The notes: a model not told the origin generated them from the letters alone. A stretch of 64,000 bases of DNA from Speluncibacter jeojiensis (GCF_029589495.1 NZ_JAAIVF010000004.1:1-64000); one strand, 5' to 3'; shown: positions 38,614-49,509, counted from the stretch's first letter. A program made the numbers and translations.

Positions 38614-39750
38614 TCATCCCGGCAGCACCGTCAGTCCATGTGGCCGCCGGTTGAGCGATTCGCACCCGTCGGCGGTGACGACGACGATGTCCTCGATCCG
38701 CGCGCCCCACTCGCCACGGAAGTAGATGCCCGGCTCGATGCTGAACGCCATGCCTTCCTCGAGCGGGATGTCGTTGCCGGACACGATGTACGGCTCCTCG
38801 TGCACGGACAGTCCGATGCCGTGCCCGGTGCGGTGCACGAACACCTCGCCGAGTCCGTGTTCGGCGAGCAGCATCCGGGCGGCGGCGTCGACGGACTCGG
38901 CGGTCACCCCGGGCCGCACCACGTCGACCGCCGCCTGCTGCGCCGCCTCGAGCAGTGCGCACCGCTGCGCGACGACGGGATCCGGCTCGCCGAGGACATA
39001 GGTGCGGGTGGAGTCGGAGTTGTAGCCCGGCTCGACCGGCCCGCCGATGTCGACGACCACCACGTCGCCGGACTCGATCACCCGCTCGGAGACCTCGTGG
39101 TGCGGGTCGGCGCCGTGCGGGCCCGAGCCGACGATGACGAACTCAGCGCCGGTGTGTCCCTCGGCCACGATCGCCGCGCTGATGTCGGCGGCCGCCTCCG
39201 CCTCGGTCCGGCCCGGACGCAGCCACTCGCCCATCCGCGCATGCACCCGGTCGATCGCCGCCCCGGCCCGGCGCAGCGCCTCGACCTCGGCGTCGTCCTT
39301 GATCATCCGCAACCGTCGCAGCACACCGGTCGCCAGGATCGGCGTGGTCCCGAACCGGTCGGCGAGCGGGATCAGGTGCAGGGCCGGCAACGCCTCGTCG
39401 ACAGCGATCCGGGCGCCGACCGGCAGCGCGCGGGTCACCAGCGCGTACGGATCCACGCCGTCGACCCAATCATTGAGCGGCAGGCCGAGCTCCGCGACCG
39501 CCGAATCCGTCAGCGACGCGAGTTCGAGCCGCGGCACCACGACCGTCGGGGTGCCGCCGTCCGCCGGGACGACGAGCGCGGTCAACCGCTCGAAGGAATG
39601 CGCGCGCGACCCGGTCAGGTAACGCAGGTCCGGGCCGGTGCCGACGACCAGCCCGTCGAGGCCGGCCTCGCGGGCGAGCGCGGCCGCCCGCTCGAGGCGG
39701 GCCCGGTAGACCTCGACGCCGAACCGGCCGGGAGCAGCAAGATCGTTCAT
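38614..39750 (-). CDS. M24-family Xaa-Pro aminopeptidase (PepE-like)
   Basis: About 378 residues from ATG 39750 ([33 protein letters not shown]). The creatinase N-terminal domain precedes a pita-bread peptidase domain with metal ligands in [22 protein letters not shown] (two Asp), HRTGHGIGL (His) and FSIEPGIYF / [11 protein letters not shown] (two Glu). It cleaves N-terminal residues before Pro. It is divergent from the exonuclease gene, as pepE is from Rv2090 in M. tuberculosis. Confidence 0.93.
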   Translation of the reverse strand: MNDLAAPGRFGVEVYRARLERAAALAREAGLDGLVVGTGPDLRYLTGSRAHSFERLTALVVPADGGTPTVVVPRLELASLTDSAVAELGLPLNDWVDGVDPYALVTRALPVGARIAVDEALPALHLIPLADRFGTTPILATGVLRRLRMIKDDAEVEALRRAGAAIDRVHARMGEWLRPGRTEAEAAADISAAIVAEGHTGAEFVIVGSGPHGADPHHEVSERVIESGDVVVVDIGGPVEPGYNSDSTRTYVLGEPDPVVAQRCALLEAAQQAAVDVVRPGVTAESVDAAARMLLAEHGLGEVFVHRTGHGIGLSVHEEPYIVSGNDIPLEEGMAFSIEPGIYFRGEWGARIEDIVVVTADGCESLNRRPHGLTVLPG

Positions 39751-39853
39751 GGGTTCCAGGCTATCGCTGGTTCCGGTCCGGACCGTCGTGATCGGTCGGT
39801 CGGGCTCGGTTCGGCGCCACCCCTTTGTCGGCATCGTTTGGCAGGATCGGGCC

Positions 39854-40810
39854 ATGCCGGAAACGACCGTCGCGAATCCCCTGCTGCTGCTCGACGGCGC
39901 GAGCCTGTGGTTTCGCGCCTTCTACGCACTGCCCGAGAAGATCACCGCGCCGGACGGCCGGCCGGTCAACGCTGTGCGCGGGTTCGTCGACATGGTCGCG
40001 GCGCTGATCACCCAGCAGCGTCCGGCTCGGCTCGCGGTGTGCCTGGACCTGGACTGGCGTCCCGCCTTCCGCGTCGACGCCGTCCCCTCGTACAAGGCCC
40101 ACCGCGTCGCGGACGGCGGCACGGAGGGTTCGGCAGAGGAGGTGCCGGACAGCCTCACCCCGCAGGTGCAGATGATCGACGGCGTGCTCGCCGCGGCGGG
40201 CATTGCGACGGCGGGGGCGGTCGGGTTCGAGGCCGACGACGTCCTCGGCACGCTCGCGCACCGCGAGCACACCGATCCGGTGGTCGTGGTCAGCGGGGAT
40301 CGTGATCTGCTGCAGGTGGTCTCGGACGATCCGGTCCCGGTGCGCGTGCTCTATGTCGGCCGCGGGCTGGCCAAGGCGGAGCTGTTCGGTCCGGCCGAGG
40401 TCGCCGAGCGGTACGGGGTCCCCGCCGACCGCGCCGGCGCCGCCTACGCGGAACTCGCACTGCTGCGCGGTGATCCGTCGGACGGGTTGCCCGGTGTCGC
40501 CGGGGTCGGCGAGAAGACCGCCTCGAAGCTGCTGCTCGAGTTCGGCTCGCTCACCGCGCTGCGCGCGGCCGCGCAGGACCCGGCTTCGGCGCTCGCCAAG
40601 GGACCCCGCGCCAAGATGCTCGCCGCCGCCGACTATCTCGATGCCGCGCTCCCGGTCGTCCGGGTCGCGACCGACGCGCCCGTCACGCACTCGCTGCCGG
40701 ACGCGCTCCCGACCTCGCCCACCCACCCGGACCGCCTCGACGCCCTCGCCGAGGCACTCGGGGTGCGCAGTGCGGTCGACCGCCTGGCCGCCGCACTCGC
40801 CTCCCGCTAG
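39854..40810 (+). CDS. 5'-3' exonuclease (Pol I N-domain/FEN-like)
   Basis: 318 residues corresponding to a stand-alone 5'-nuclease domain. Acidic metal ligands appear in [29 protein letters not shown] and [13 protein letters not shown]; the helix-hairpin-helix is [23 protein letters not shown]. It should remove RNA primers or flaps. ATG 39854 is chosen because the protein then begins [19 protein letters not shown], as in relatives. It is the counterpart of M. tuberculosis Rv2090. It overlaps the convergent broken LysR gene by 4 bp. Confidence 0.93.
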   Translation: MPETTVANPLLLLDGASLWFRAFYALPEKITAPDGRPVNAVRGFVDMVAALITQQRPARLAVCLDLDWRPAFRVDAVPSYKAHRVADGGTEGSAEEVPDSLTPQVQMIDGVLAAAGIATAGAVGFEADDVLGTLAHREHTDPVVVVSGDRDLLQVVSDDPVPVRVLYVGRGLAKAELFGPAEVAERYGVPADRAGAAYAELALLRGDPSDGLPGVAGVGEKTASKLLLEFGSLTALRAAAQDPASALAKGPRAKMLAAADYLDAALPVVRVATDAPVTHSLPDALPTSPTHPDRLDALAEALGVRSAVDRLAAALASR

Positions 40811-41400
40811 CGCCGGCTCTCGAGCAGCGCGTCCAGCACCGCCCGCGCCGCATCGGTCGGGGTGATCGTCGCGCCGTGGGCGACGCCCATGTACCGGTGC
40901 AGCCCGCGGTCCGCGCACGCTGCGGTCGCGATGGGGCGTCGGTCGGAGGCCGCCAGCGACCGGGGGACCAGCGTCACCCCGAATCCGCTCGCGGCCAGCT
41001 GGACCGTGAACTCCTGGTCCGCGACCTCGATCGCGCTCTGGCGTACCGGGATCACCCGGTCGACGACGGCACGGGTCCCCCAGCCCGGAGGGAAATCGAT
41101 GATGCGCTCGTGCGCGAGGTCGTCGGCGGTGAAGGTGCCGCCCGCGAGCGGGTGCCCGGGCGCCGTGACGAGTACGAGGGGCTCCTCGACGAGCCGCTCG
41201 ACGACGACACCCGCGGGGACGGAATCGAACCCGCCGAGCGCGAGGTCGAGGGACCCGTCGAGGACGCCCGCGACGTTGTCCGCGGAACCGGCCGGCGTGA
41301 GCCGCAGCGCGGTCGGCGTGCGGTCGAACAGTCTCGTGCCGAGCTTGGCGACGGACGTCGACACCGCCGACTGCACCAGGTTCAGCGAGCGGGCCGCCGC
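40807..41400 (-). pseudogene. LysR-family regulator, truncated and internally deleted
   Basis: Homology begins abruptly at AARSLNLVQSAVSTSVAKLGTRLFDRTPTALRLTPAG, lacking the first ~20-25 codons of the HTH, and about four codons before GTRLF. TPAG then runs straight into SADNVAGVLDGSLDLALGGFD, so roughly 70-80 codons of linker and effector domain are missing in frame. The C-terminal effector half is intact (GFGVTLVPRSLA, LLESRR at the stop). The sequence upstream is not LysR but the antisense of an MFS gene, so no normal start exists. It is non-functional. Confidence 0.85.
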
Positions 41401-42108
41401 ACCGTCCTTGTCGCCGCCGCCGTGCAACTCGTCATGGCGGTCGTGGTCTGGTTCGCCTCGCCGGCCGATCCGCGGCCCGCGCCCACCCACTCCTACCCGG
41501 CGTCGCTGCGCTCGGTGCTCACGCTGATCCGCACGCGCGACGTCCTGCGGCACCGGATGTTCCTCGGTGTCGTCAACATGGCGGGATTCAGCCTGCTGTG
41601 GACGTCCATCGCCTTCCTGCTCGCCGGCGCACACGGCTCGCCGTACCACTTCTCCGACGCCGTGATCGGGCTGTTCGGGCTCGCCGGCATCGCCGGGGCG
41701 ATGGGCGCACCGGTGGTCGGGCGCTTCGCCGACCGCGGCCACGTGCGTCGCCCGACCTACCTCATGTGGGTGATACAGCTCGCCGGGTGGGCGCTGCTGC
41801 TCGCCGACGGCGCCTCGCTACCCGTGCTGATCGCGGCGCTGCTCGTGTTCGACCTCGGGGTCCAGGGGCTGCAACTGTGCAACCAGGTCGCGATCTACGC
41901 CCTCGACGCAGAGGCACGCTCACGGATCACTACCGCGTACATGGTGGCCTACTTCGCGGGCGGAATCGTCGGTTCACTCGTCGCCGGCGTCGCCTACCAG
42001 GCGGGCGGTTGGCCCCTTGTCTGCGGGCTCGGTGCCGCCTCCGCAGCGCTCGGTCTCGCGGCCCGGTCGGTGTTCGCCGGCTCGCGCAGCGGGCGCGCCG
42101 CGGCCTAG
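41401..42108 (+). pseudogene. MFS transporter, C-terminal half only
   Basis: About 235 codons from TVLVAAAVQLVMAVVVWFASPADPRP to the stop contain roughly seven membrane segments, corresponding to about TM6-TM12 of a 12-TM major facilitator (GMFLGVV-like TM7, GRFADRGHVRRP cytoplasmic loop, AYMVAYFAGGIVGSL). The N-terminal half is absent and replaced by the broken lysR on the other strand. The pair looks like a once divergent regulator/transporter module fused by a deletion near 41400. Confidence 0.85.
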
Positions 42109-43010
42109 CTGCCCGAGGGGCGGGCGACCTCGTAGGTGCCGCTGTTGTCGGTGAATGTCGAGGTGACCTTCTGCGTGCTGCCGTCGATCGTCACGTCGCA
42201 GGTGAACGTGGCACCCTGCTCGACCTTCACCCCCGAGGGGCAGCTGACCGCGGAGACGGTGGCGCCGTAGGAGTCGGTCAGCACCTGCTTGACCCCGTTC
42301 TCGGCGGCGGCGCGGTCGAGCGTCTTGCTCTGGAAGAACCCGGGCCAGACGAATCCGAGCACCACCACGACGACGATCACGACGAGCGCCGCGGCGCCGC
42401 CCAGGATCGCGAACCGCTTGCCCTTCGGCTTCTCCGGCGCCGCGAGCGGCGCCGACGCGGGGGCGCCAGCCTGCTCCGGAGCCGGATAGGCCTGCTGCCC
42501 GTACTGCTGCGGGTACCCCTGCGGCTGCGGATATCCCTGCGGCTGGGCGTAGTCGGGTTGCGCCTGCCCGTAGTCGGGCACGGCCCCGTAGGCCGGATAC
42601 TGCTGCTGACCGTAGACCGGTTGCTGGTACCCCTGCTCGGAATAGCCCTGCTGCGCTTGATGATCCTGGGACTGGTAGCCCTGCCCCGCGTAGGTCTGCT
42701 GCTGTCCCCACGCCTGCGGCGGCGGGTAACCGGTCTGACTGTAGGCCTGCGGCGCCTCCGCCTGCGGGGGCGCGGTCCACACCTGCGTCGGCTGCTCTCC
42801 GGCCGGCACCGGGCCGTTCTGCTGTGCCGGACTGCCGAACGCCTGTGTGGGGTCCGTGACCTGCGGTGCGGGCTCGGTGAACTGCTGTGCGGGGTTGGTG
42901 AACTGCTGCGTCGCGGCGTCCTGCTCGGGACCGCCCACCGGACCCTGCGGGACGCCACCGACCGGGGTGCCGGGATCGTTCGACTGCTGGGGACCGTTCG
43001 GACCGCTCAT
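42105..43010 (-). CDS. DUF4333 membrane protein with Gln/Pro/Tyr-rich N-terminus
   Basis: About 301 residues from ATG 43010 (MSGPNGPQQSNDPGTPVGG). Residues 1-195 are low-complexity, rich in Q, P, Y and G, and cytoplasmic. One membrane segment follows (FAILGGAAALVVIVVVVVLGFVWPGFF, about 205-230). The extracytoplasmic C-terminus is a DUF4333 domain (CPSGVKVEQGATFTCDVTIDG, two Cys). It is the counterpart of M. tuberculosis Rv2091c next to helY. Function is unknown. Its stop overlaps the broken MFS stop by 3 bp on the other strand. Confidence 0.85.
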   Translation of the reverse strand: MSGPNGPQQSNDPGTPVGGVPQGPVGGPEQDAATQQFTNPAQQFTEPAPQVTDPTQAFGSPAQQNGPVPAGEQPTQVWTAPPQAEAPQAYSQTGYPPPQAWGQQQTYAGQGYQSQDHQAQQGYSEQGYQQPVYGQQQYPAYGAVPDYGQAQPDYAQPQGYPQPQGYPQQYGQQAYPAPEQAGAPASAPLAAPEKPKGKRFAILGGAAALVVIVVVVVLGFVWPGFFQSKTLDRAAAENGVKQVLTDSYGATVSAVSCPSGVKVEQGATFTCDVTIDGSTQKVTSTFTDNSGTYEVARPSGS

Positions 43011-43241
43011 GTTCGCCTCCGCTTCGTCAACCGTGGGGGAACCGCGTCGATGTCCGGCGCCATCCCCCACCTCGTGCCGTCGTCACCGAGCCCCGCCGTC
43101 TCCTGCGCAGGACGAGACCTGTCCGCTCCGTGTGGCGCGGATTCATCGGGCCGGTGACCGTAGGCATCAAACCACACCCACCTGAGGCCAGGCTTATCGT
43201 GGCGCCCGGGTGCGTGTTGCGATTCCGGCCGCGCGAACGGG

Positions 43242-45992
43242 TCACACCGGGTCGATCGCGACCACCCCGCGCCGGATCGCGACGATCGCGCGGCTGGCGG
43301 TCGAGCGCAACTCACGTTCCGGCGCCGCCACGTGCACCTGATCGAGCAGATCGATCACCTGCCGGCACCAGCGCACGAAGTCACCGGCCGACAACGGGTG
43401 CGCCGCATCGCCGCCCTCGAACAGGGCGTCGGCGAGCGATTCCTGCTGCGCCCATCGATACACCGAACCGACGAAGCCCGCGTCCGGCTCCCGGGAGACC
43501 GGCAGCTTGTGGCGCTGCTCGTCGTCGCGCAGGTCCGCCCACAGCCGCATCGTCTCCGCCATCGCGCCGCGGAGCGGACCGGTCGCGCCGCGTGGACTCA
43601 GACCGCCTTCGCGGCGCGACTCGTATACCACGCACGACACGGCCGCGGCCAGTTCCGCCGGATCCAGACCCGTCCACGCGCCGCGCCGCAGGCACTCGGC
43701 CACCAGCAGGTCGGCCTCGCAGTAGATCCGTCCGAGCCGACGGCCCTCCTCGGTCACCCCGTCGGTCCTGCCCGCGGCCACATAGCCGCGTTCGGCGAGC
43801 AACGCGAGGATCCTGTCGAAGGTGCGCGCCAGCGAGTTCGTGGTCGCCGCGCTGCGCTGGCGCATCGCCTCGGTCTCGCGCCGCAGCCGGAAGTAGCGCT
43901 CCGCCCAGCGGGCGTGCTGCTCGCGCTCCGGGCAGTCTTGGCACGGGTGATGTTTGAGGGTGCGGCGCAGTTCGGCGAGTTCCCGATCGGAGCCCGCCTT
44001 CGACTTGCGACTGGCCGCCGCCTTTCCCGGAGCCCGGATCCCGGTCTCGCGCAACGCCGAAGCCAGATCCCGGCGGACCCGCGCGACCCGGTGGTCCACA
44101 TGCCGGGGCAGCCGCATCCGACCCAGGGACACCGCGGGCGACGGGAAGTCCGCGGCGGACAGCCGCCCGGCCCAGCGGTCCTCGGTCAGCACCAGCGGAC
44201 GCGGATCCGCCGGATCGGTGTCGACCTCGAGTACCACCGCCAGCCCGGACCTGCGACCCGTCGGCACCGCAATGACGTCGCCGCGCCGCAGCCCGACCAA
44301 CGAGTCGGCCGCGTCCTGCCGACGCGCCGTCCGGGTCTGCCGCTCCAGCGTGCGTTCGCGCTCGCGGATCTGCTCACGTAGGCCCGCATACTCCTGGAAG
44401 TCGCCGAGGTGGCAGTCCATCCGTTCCCGGTACGCCTCGAGCCCCTCGGTGTTCCGCTCGATCGTCCGGGCCAACCCCACCACTGACCGGTCGGCCTGGA
44501 ACTGTGCGAACGAACGCTCGAGCAACGCCCGCGACGCCTCCTGCCCCAGCTGATCGACCAGATTGATCGACATGTTGTAGGCGGGCCGGAACGAGCTGCG
44601 CAGCGGATAGGTGCGCGTGGAGGCCAGCCCGGCGACCGCAGTGGGTGCCAGACCCGGCTGCCACAACACCACCGCATGACCCTCGACGTCGATGCCACGA
44701 CGCCCGGCCCGCCCGGTCAGCTGCGTGTACTCCCCCGGGGTGAGGTCGGCATGGGTCTCGCCGTTGAATTTGACCAGCCGCTCGAGCACGACCGTGCGGG
44801 CCGGCATGTTGATGCCCAGCGCCAGCGTCTCGGTCGCGAACACCGCGCGCACCAGTCCCTTGACGAACAACTCCTCGACGGTGTGCCGGAACACCGGAAG
44901 CATGCCCGCGTGGTGGGCTGCCAGACCCCGCTCCAGCGCGGCGCTCCAATCTGCGAAGCCGAGCACGTCGAGATCTGCGCGCGGCAGGTCCGCGGTGTGC
45001 TTGTGGACGATCTCGCGGATCCGGGCCACCTGATCGTCGGTCGTCAGCCGCAGACCCGACCGCAGGCACTGGGCGAGCGCGCCGTCGCAGCCCGCGCGAC
45101 TGAAGATGAACGTGATGGCCGGCAGCAGCCCCTCCTCGTCGAGGCGGGCGAGCACCTGCGGCCGCGGCAGCGGACGGAAGCCGCCACCCGGACGGCTGCC
45201 CCGGCGCCCCCGCGGCTGCTCCCACCGGTCGGCGGACTCGCGCTGCTTGACGTACCGCACCAGTTCCCGGTCCACGACGACGGCGCGGCCGGTCTCGCAC
45301 GCATCGGCCTCGAACAGGTCGAACAGGCGCCGCCCGACCATCACGTGCTGGAACAGCGGAATGGGCCGGTGATCGTCGACGACCACGGTGGTGTCGCCGC
45401 GCACCTCCTCCATCCACGCACCGAACTCCTCGGCGTTGCTGACCGTCGCGGACAGGCTGACCAGCCGGACCTCCTCGGGCAGGTGCAGTATCACCTCTTC
45501 CCACACCGCGCCGCGGAACCGGTCCGCCAGGTAGTGCACCTCGTCCATCACGACGTGGGTCAGTCCGCTCAGCGTGGGCGACGACGCGTAGAGCATGTTG
45601 CGCAGCACCTCCGTGGTCATCACCACGACCGGCGCCTCCGAGCGGATGTTCTGGTCGCCGGTGAGCAGGCCGACGGACTCGGCGCCGTACCGCTCGGCGA
45701 GCTCCGCGTACTTCTGGTTGCTGAGCGCCTTGATCGGTGTGGTGTAGAAGCACTTGCCGCCGCCGCGCAGCGCCAAGTGCACGGCGAACTCGCCGACCAC
45801 AGTCTTGCCGGCGCCCGTCGGCGCGCACACCAGCACACCGTTGCCGTCCTCGAGCGTCTCGCAGGCGCGCACCTGGAACGGGTCGAGCGCGAAGCTCAGC
45901 TGCGCGGCGAACGCCGACAGTTCGGAGCCACCGCTGTCGGACGCAGCGAAGTCAGGGCCGTCGAATTCGCCTTCCGGCGCGGGTGGAACCAC
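43242..45992 (-). CDS. helY: DEAD/DEAH-box RNA helicase HelY
   Basis: 916 residues, an Ski2/Mtr4-like superfamily-2 helicase. Motif I is CAPTGAGKTVVGEF, motif II VVMDEVHYLAD, motif III LVSLSATVSN, motif VI TQLTGRAGRRGID; a DSHCT C-terminal domain carries a Cys-rich LKHHPCQDCPEREQHARWAERYF. It should remodel structured RNA and RNA-protein complexes. It lies 76 bp downstream of tatC on the same strand, the order seen in mycobacteria. Confidence 0.96.
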   Translation of the reverse strand: MVPPAPEGEFDGPDFAASDSGGSELSAFAAQLSFALDPFQVRACETLEDGNGVLVCAPTGAGKTVVGEFAVHLALRGGGKCFYTTPIKALSNQKYAELAERYGAESVGLLTGDQNIRSEAPVVVMTTEVLRNMLYASSPTLSGLTHVVMDEVHYLADRFRGAVWEEVILHLPEEVRLVSLSATVSNAEEFGAWMEEVRGDTTVVVDDHRPIPLFQHVMVGRRLFDLFEADACETGRAVVVDRELVRYVKQRESADRWEQPRGRRGSRPGGGFRPLPRPQVLARLDEEGLLPAITFIFSRAGCDGALAQCLRSGLRLTTDDQVARIREIVHKHTADLPRADLDVLGFADWSAALERGLAAHHAGMLPVFRHTVEELFVKGLVRAVFATETLALGINMPARTVVLERLVKFNGETHADLTPGEYTQLTGRAGRRGIDVEGHAVVLWQPGLAPTAVAGLASTRTYPLRSSFRPAYNMSINLVDQLGQEASRALLERSFAQFQADRSVVGLARTIERNTEGLEAYRERMDCHLGDFQEYAGLREQIRERERTLERQTRTARRQDAADSLVGLRRGDVIAVPTGRRSGLAVVLEVDTDPADPRPLVLTEDRWAGRLSAADFPSPAVSLGRMRLPRHVDHRVARVRRDLASALRETGIRAPGKAAASRKSKAGSDRELAELRRTLKHHPCQDCPEREQHARWAERYFRLRRETEAMRQRSAATTNSLARTFDRILALLAERGYVAAGRTDGVTEEGRRLGRIYCEADLLVAECLRRGAWTGLDPAELAAAVSCVVYESRREGGLSPRGATGPLRGAMAETMRLWADLRDDEQRHKLPVSREPDAGFVGSVYRWAQQESLADALFEGGDAAHPLSAGDFVRWCRQVIDLLDQVHVAAPERELRSTASRAIVAIRRGVVAIDPV

Positions 45993-46068
45993 GGACCCAG
46001 GCTTTCACACCCGGGCCGCGTCGCGCCGCACTGCCGCCCGCCCGCCTCGTGTCGGGGTGAGCGGATGA

Positions 46069-47037
46069 TCAGATCGTGTCGGAGTAGTCGGCCGGCTGTC
46101 CGGAACCGGACCCTTCGGCCGTGCCCGCCGCGGTCGGCACCGACTCGGAGCGCTCGACCGGCGCCGTCGGCCCGAGTGGCGACGCCTCGTCGTCTGACAG
46201 GTCGCCCCACTGCTGCGCCTGCGCGCGGGCCTTCCGCTTGTCGTGGACGCGGGCGATCTGGATGGCGGTCTCGAGCAGCACCGTCAACGCCAACGCCAAC
46301 GCCAACATCGAGAACGGATCCTGGCCGGGGGTGGCGATCGCGGCGAACAGGAACATCGTGAAGACGAGGCCGCGGCGCCACTTCTTGAGCTTCTGATAGC
46401 TCACCACGCCGGCCATGTTGAGCATGACCACCAGCAGCGGCAGCTCGAAGCTCACGCCGAAGATCAACAGCAGGTGGATGAGGAAGGTGAAGTACTGATC
46501 GCCGGCCAGCGCGGTGATCTGGACGTTGTCGCCGATCGTGAGCAGGAAGTGCAGCGCCTTGGCGACGACGATGTAGGCGAGCACGGCACCCGCGAAGAAC
46601 AACGTCGCCGCCGACACCACGAAGGTGACCGCGAACTTGCGTTCCTTCTTGTAAAGGCCCGGGGTGATGAATGCCCACAGCTGGTACAGCCACACCGGGC
46701 ACGCGAGCACGACACCGGCGGTCAGCGCGACCTTGAACCGGAGCATGAACTGCTCGAACGGTCCGGTCGCGAGCAGCCGGCACTGCCCGTCCTGTCCGAG
46801 GTTCGCCCGCGCGGACTGCGGGATCTCACAGTACGGGTGACGCAGCAGCTCGCCGAGGCTCTCGAGACCGAAGATCTGGTGCGAATACCAAAAGAAGCCG
46901 ATCGCGGTGGTGACGACGATCGCGACTGCAGAGATGAGCAGCCGCGTGCGCAACTCGTAGAGATGCTCGACGAGCGGCATCGTGCCGTCCGGGTTGACGC
47001 GCCGCTTACGCTTGCGCGGGTCCAGGGTGATTCGCAC
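46069..47037 (-). CDS. tatC: Twin-arginine translocase subunit TatC
   Basis: 322 residues. This polytopic receptor of the Tat pathway recognises twin-arginine signals of folded exported proteins. [48 protein letters not shown] and [25 protein letters not shown] are conserved; six membrane segments are visible. A hydrophilic Ser/Gly/Pro C-terminal tail of about 60 residues follows. GTG 47037 starts it. It lies in the operon tatA-tatC-helY. Confidence 0.97.
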   Translation of the reverse strand: MRITLDPRKRKRRVNPDGTMPLVEHLYELRTRLLISAVAIVVTTAIGFFWYSHQIFGLESLGELLRHPYCEIPQSARANLGQDGQCRLLATGPFEQFMLRFKVALTAGVVLACPVWLYQLWAFITPGLYKKERKFAVTFVVSAATLFFAGAVLAYIVVAKALHFLLTIGDNVQITALAGDQYFTFLIHLLLIFGVSFELPLLVVMLNMAGVVSYQKLKKWRRGLVFTMFLFAAIATPGQDPFSMLALALALTVLLETAIQIARVHDKRKARAQAQQWGDLSDDEASPLGPTAPVERSESVPTAAGTAEGSGSGQPADYSDTI

Positions 47038-47107
47038 GGTCAGACTCTAACGACACGTCTGAACCGGCCGGGATGCCCTGCGGCAACCCCGGCACGGTTC
47101 ACCCGCA

Positions 47108-47392
47108 TCAGAGCGACTTCTGCTCGGGGGTCGCCTGCTGCTGGGCGTTCGGAGCCGCGGCGGGCGGCTGCGCCGCCGGGGCGTCGGACGCCGGGAGCTG
47201 CTGCGGTGCGGGCTCGGCGGCCTGCGCCTTCGGCGCCGCCGGTGCGTCGTCGTGAAGTTCCTTGATCTCGCTCTTGAAGATGCGCAGCGAGCGCCCGACA
47301 CCGCGTGCCGCATTGGGCAGCCGGGACGAGCCGAATAGGACCACCACCACCAAGATGATGATCAGCCAGTGCGTGGGGCTCAGTGCACCCAT
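47108..47392 (-). CDS. tatA: Sec-independent translocase TatA
   Basis: 94 residues. [46 protein letters not shown] is the canonical short membrane helix, FG hinge and amphipathic helix. An Ala/Pro/Gln-rich tail follows. TatA oligomers form the pore-like assembly recruited by TatC. It is 150 bp downstream of pafC, with tatC next. Confidence 0.97.
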   Translation of the reverse strand: MGALSPTHWLIIILVVVVLFGSSRLPNAARGVGRSLRIFKSEIKELHDDAPAAPKAQAAEPAPQQLPASDAPAAQPPAAAPNAQQQATPEQKSL

Positions 47393-47542
47393 GAGAAAAC
47401 CTCCAAAGTCGCGACCACAACGATGCTACCGGACCGGGTTCCGGCAACATCAGGTGAAATCCGTCGCCTGTGTCGGTTGCACAGTCCGCCCGTGCGATCT
47501 CACACCCGCGGACTCCCGGGTTGCCGCGCGTCGACCGGGGCC

Positions 47543-48502
47543 TCAGGTGTAGAGATCCAGCGCCGCCCGAGCCCGGGCGCGCACGTCCTCGCGCAGCTCC
47601 GGCGGGTCCAACACCGTCGCCGCCCCGCCGAAGCCGAGGATCAGGCGCGCCATCCACTCCGTCGTGGCGTATCGCATCTGCACCTCTACCGATCCGTCCG
47701 GTTCCTCCCGGAGCACGTCCATCGGGTAGTAGTCCAGCACCCACAGCACGGACCGTGCCAGGTGCAGGCGCGCGACCGGCAAGCCGTCCTCGACGCCGAA
47801 GATGCCGCCCTGCAGCAGCGCCTCGGAAGCGGCCAGATCGGTCGCCTCCGGATGGGCGCGGGCCGGCTCGTCGAGTTCGGTGGCGTCCTCGATGCGGTCG
47901 AACCGGAACAGCCGCACCCCCTCCACCTTGCGGCACCACGCCTGCAGATAGCTTTGGTCCTCGACCAGCCGGATCCGGATCGGGTCGACCACCCGGTCGG
48001 TGATCGCATCGCGCGACGCGGAGAAGTACCGCAGCCGCAGCGCATGCCCCGCGGTGACGGCCGAGCGCACCGTGGTGAGCACGGGGTCCGCGTCCGCCAC
48101 GGCCCCGCCCTCGAGGCCCCCGGCCGCGATCCCCGCGGCCTGCTCGATCTTCGCGATCGCGCTGCTGGCGGCGACCGGGTCGACGCTGCTGGGCTGGTCC
48201 ACGAGGGCCCGCAGCGCCATGAGCAGCACGGTCGCCTCGGTGGAGGTCAGCCGCAACGGCCGGTCGATGCCGGCGGAGAACGTCACCGTGACGGTGTCCT
48301 CCTCCATGGCCAGGTCGATCAGGTCCCCACCGGCGTGGCCCGGCAGCCCGCACATCCACAGCAACGTGAGGTCCTTGGCCAGTTCGGCGGGCGTGATGCC
48401 GAGCTCGGCCGCCGCCTCCGTCTTGCTGATGCCCTCGTTCGTGATGAAGTACGGCACCAGATTGATCAGCCTGACCAGCCGATCCGTCAATCGTGCACTC
48501 AC
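47543..48502 (-). CDS. pafC: WYL-domain transcriptional activator PafC
   Basis: 319 residues. The N-terminal winged helix is TDRLVRLINLVPYFITNEGISKTEAAAELGITPAELAKDL; the central WYL domain includes LRLRYFSASRDAITDRVVDPIRIRLVEDQSYLQAWC; a WCX domain is at the C-terminus. With PafB it activates LexA/RecA-independent DNA-damage genes in mycobacteria. It overlaps the pafB stop by 4 bp (translational coupling). Confidence 0.95.
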   Translation of the reverse strand: MSARLTDRLVRLINLVPYFITNEGISKTEAAAELGITPAELAKDLTLLWMCGLPGHAGGDLIDLAMEEDTVTVTFSAGIDRPLRLTSTEATVLLMALRALVDQPSSVDPVAASSAIAKIEQAAGIAAGGLEGGAVADADPVLTTVRSAVTAGHALRLRYFSASRDAITDRVVDPIRIRLVEDQSYLQAWCRKVEGVRLFRFDRIEDATELDEPARAHPEATDLAASEALLQGGIFGVEDGLPVARLHLARSVLWVLDYYPMDVLREEPDGSVEVQMRYATTEWMARLILGFGGAATVLDPPELREDVRARARAALDLYT

Positions 48503-49509
48503 CTGTTCGCGTCCTCCCCGTTCACTGCTCCGCTACCGGCTGCCTCCTGCAGCCGCGCGACGACGTCGGCACGGAAATCCGGCGGCGCGAGCGCCACCGC
48601 ATCCGCGCCGTACCCGACGACGATCCGTGCGGTCGCACCCCGCGAGTGCACCGGTATCTCCAGCTCCGTGCCCGCCCGGCCGGCCAGTTCCCGTTCCTCG
48701 ACGATCGTGCCGACGCGGCGCAGTTCGTGGACGCGGTCCGCGGCGACCCACACCCGGACCGACTCGGTCGCCACCCCGCCGGACACCGCGTCGGCCACGA
48801 TCTCCCGGGGATCGACACCCTCCGGTCGGTGGACCACGCCGGGCGGGCCGATCGGCGTGACCTCGCCGTGGATGCGCGAGAGCCGGAAGGTGCGCGGCGC
48901 GTCCCGGTCGCGGTCGTGACCGACCAGGTACCAGCGCCCGTGCAGGGTGACCACCGCCCACGGCTCGACCGTGCGGCGCGCGAACGGCGCGGTGCGTGAG
49001 GAGCGGTGGTCGAATTCGATGGCCTGTCCGGTGTCGATCGCGCCCAGCACCCCGGCCAACGCCGGCTCCGACCCCCGCGACCGCGGAGCGGCCGTCGCCA
49101 CCGAGGTCAGCGCCTGATCCTCGTCGACCTGGATCCCGGCCGCCCGCAGTTTGAGCAGCGCCGTCTGCGCGGCCGCGGCGAACTCCGGTGACTCCCACAG
49201 GCGGGTCGCCACCGCGACCGCCGCCGCCTCGTCGTGGGTCAGCTCGATGTCGGGGAGTTCGTAGTCGGTCCGGTTGATGCGGTAGCCCTCGGTGGTGTCC
49301 GAGAACGCGGTCTTCCCGGTCTCCAACGGGATGCCCAGGTCGCGCAGCTCGTTCTTGTCCCGCTCGAACATCCGGCTGAACGCCTCGTAGGTCGGCGACT
49401 CCTTGTAACCGACCACGCTGGTCCGGATCTTCTCCGCCGGAACGAACTGCTTCGTCGACAGCAGGCAGATCACCAGATTGATCAGCCGCTCGGCTTTCGC
49501 TGTTGCCAC
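48499..49509 (-). CDS. pafB: WYL-domain transcriptional activator PafB
   Basis: About 336 residues from GTG 49509, giving VATAKAERLINLVICLLSTKQFVPAEKIR, which aligns with the known PafB N-terminus; an in-frame GTG at 49554, adjacent to the pafA stop, is less likely. The WYL region includes IEFDHRSSRTAPFARRTVEPWAVVTLHGRWYLVGHDRDR. It is the partner of PafC, encoded directly after pafA, as in other Pup loci. Confidence 0.95.
   Translation of the reverse strand: MATAKAERLINLVICLLSTKQFVPAEKIRTSVVGYKESPTYEAFSRMFERDKNELRDLGIPLETGKTAFSDTTEGYRINRTDYELPDIELTHDEAAAVAVATRLWESPEFAAAAQTALLKLRAAGIQVDEDQALTSVATAAPRSRGSEPALAGVLGAIDTGQAIEFDHRSSRTAPFARRTVEPWAVVTLHGRWYLVGHDRDRDAPRTFRLSRIHGEVTPIGPPGVVHRPEGVDPREIVADAVSGGVATESVRVWVAADRVHELRRVGTIVEERELAGRAGTELEIPVHSRGATARIVVGYGADAVALAPPDFRADVVARLQEAAGSGAVNGEDANR

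Noticed and set aside
41402-42108. A longer single MFS gene starting near 40876
   Set aside because: The upstream part of that frame is antisense to the LysR remnant and has no membrane segments; transporter homology starts only at about 41401.
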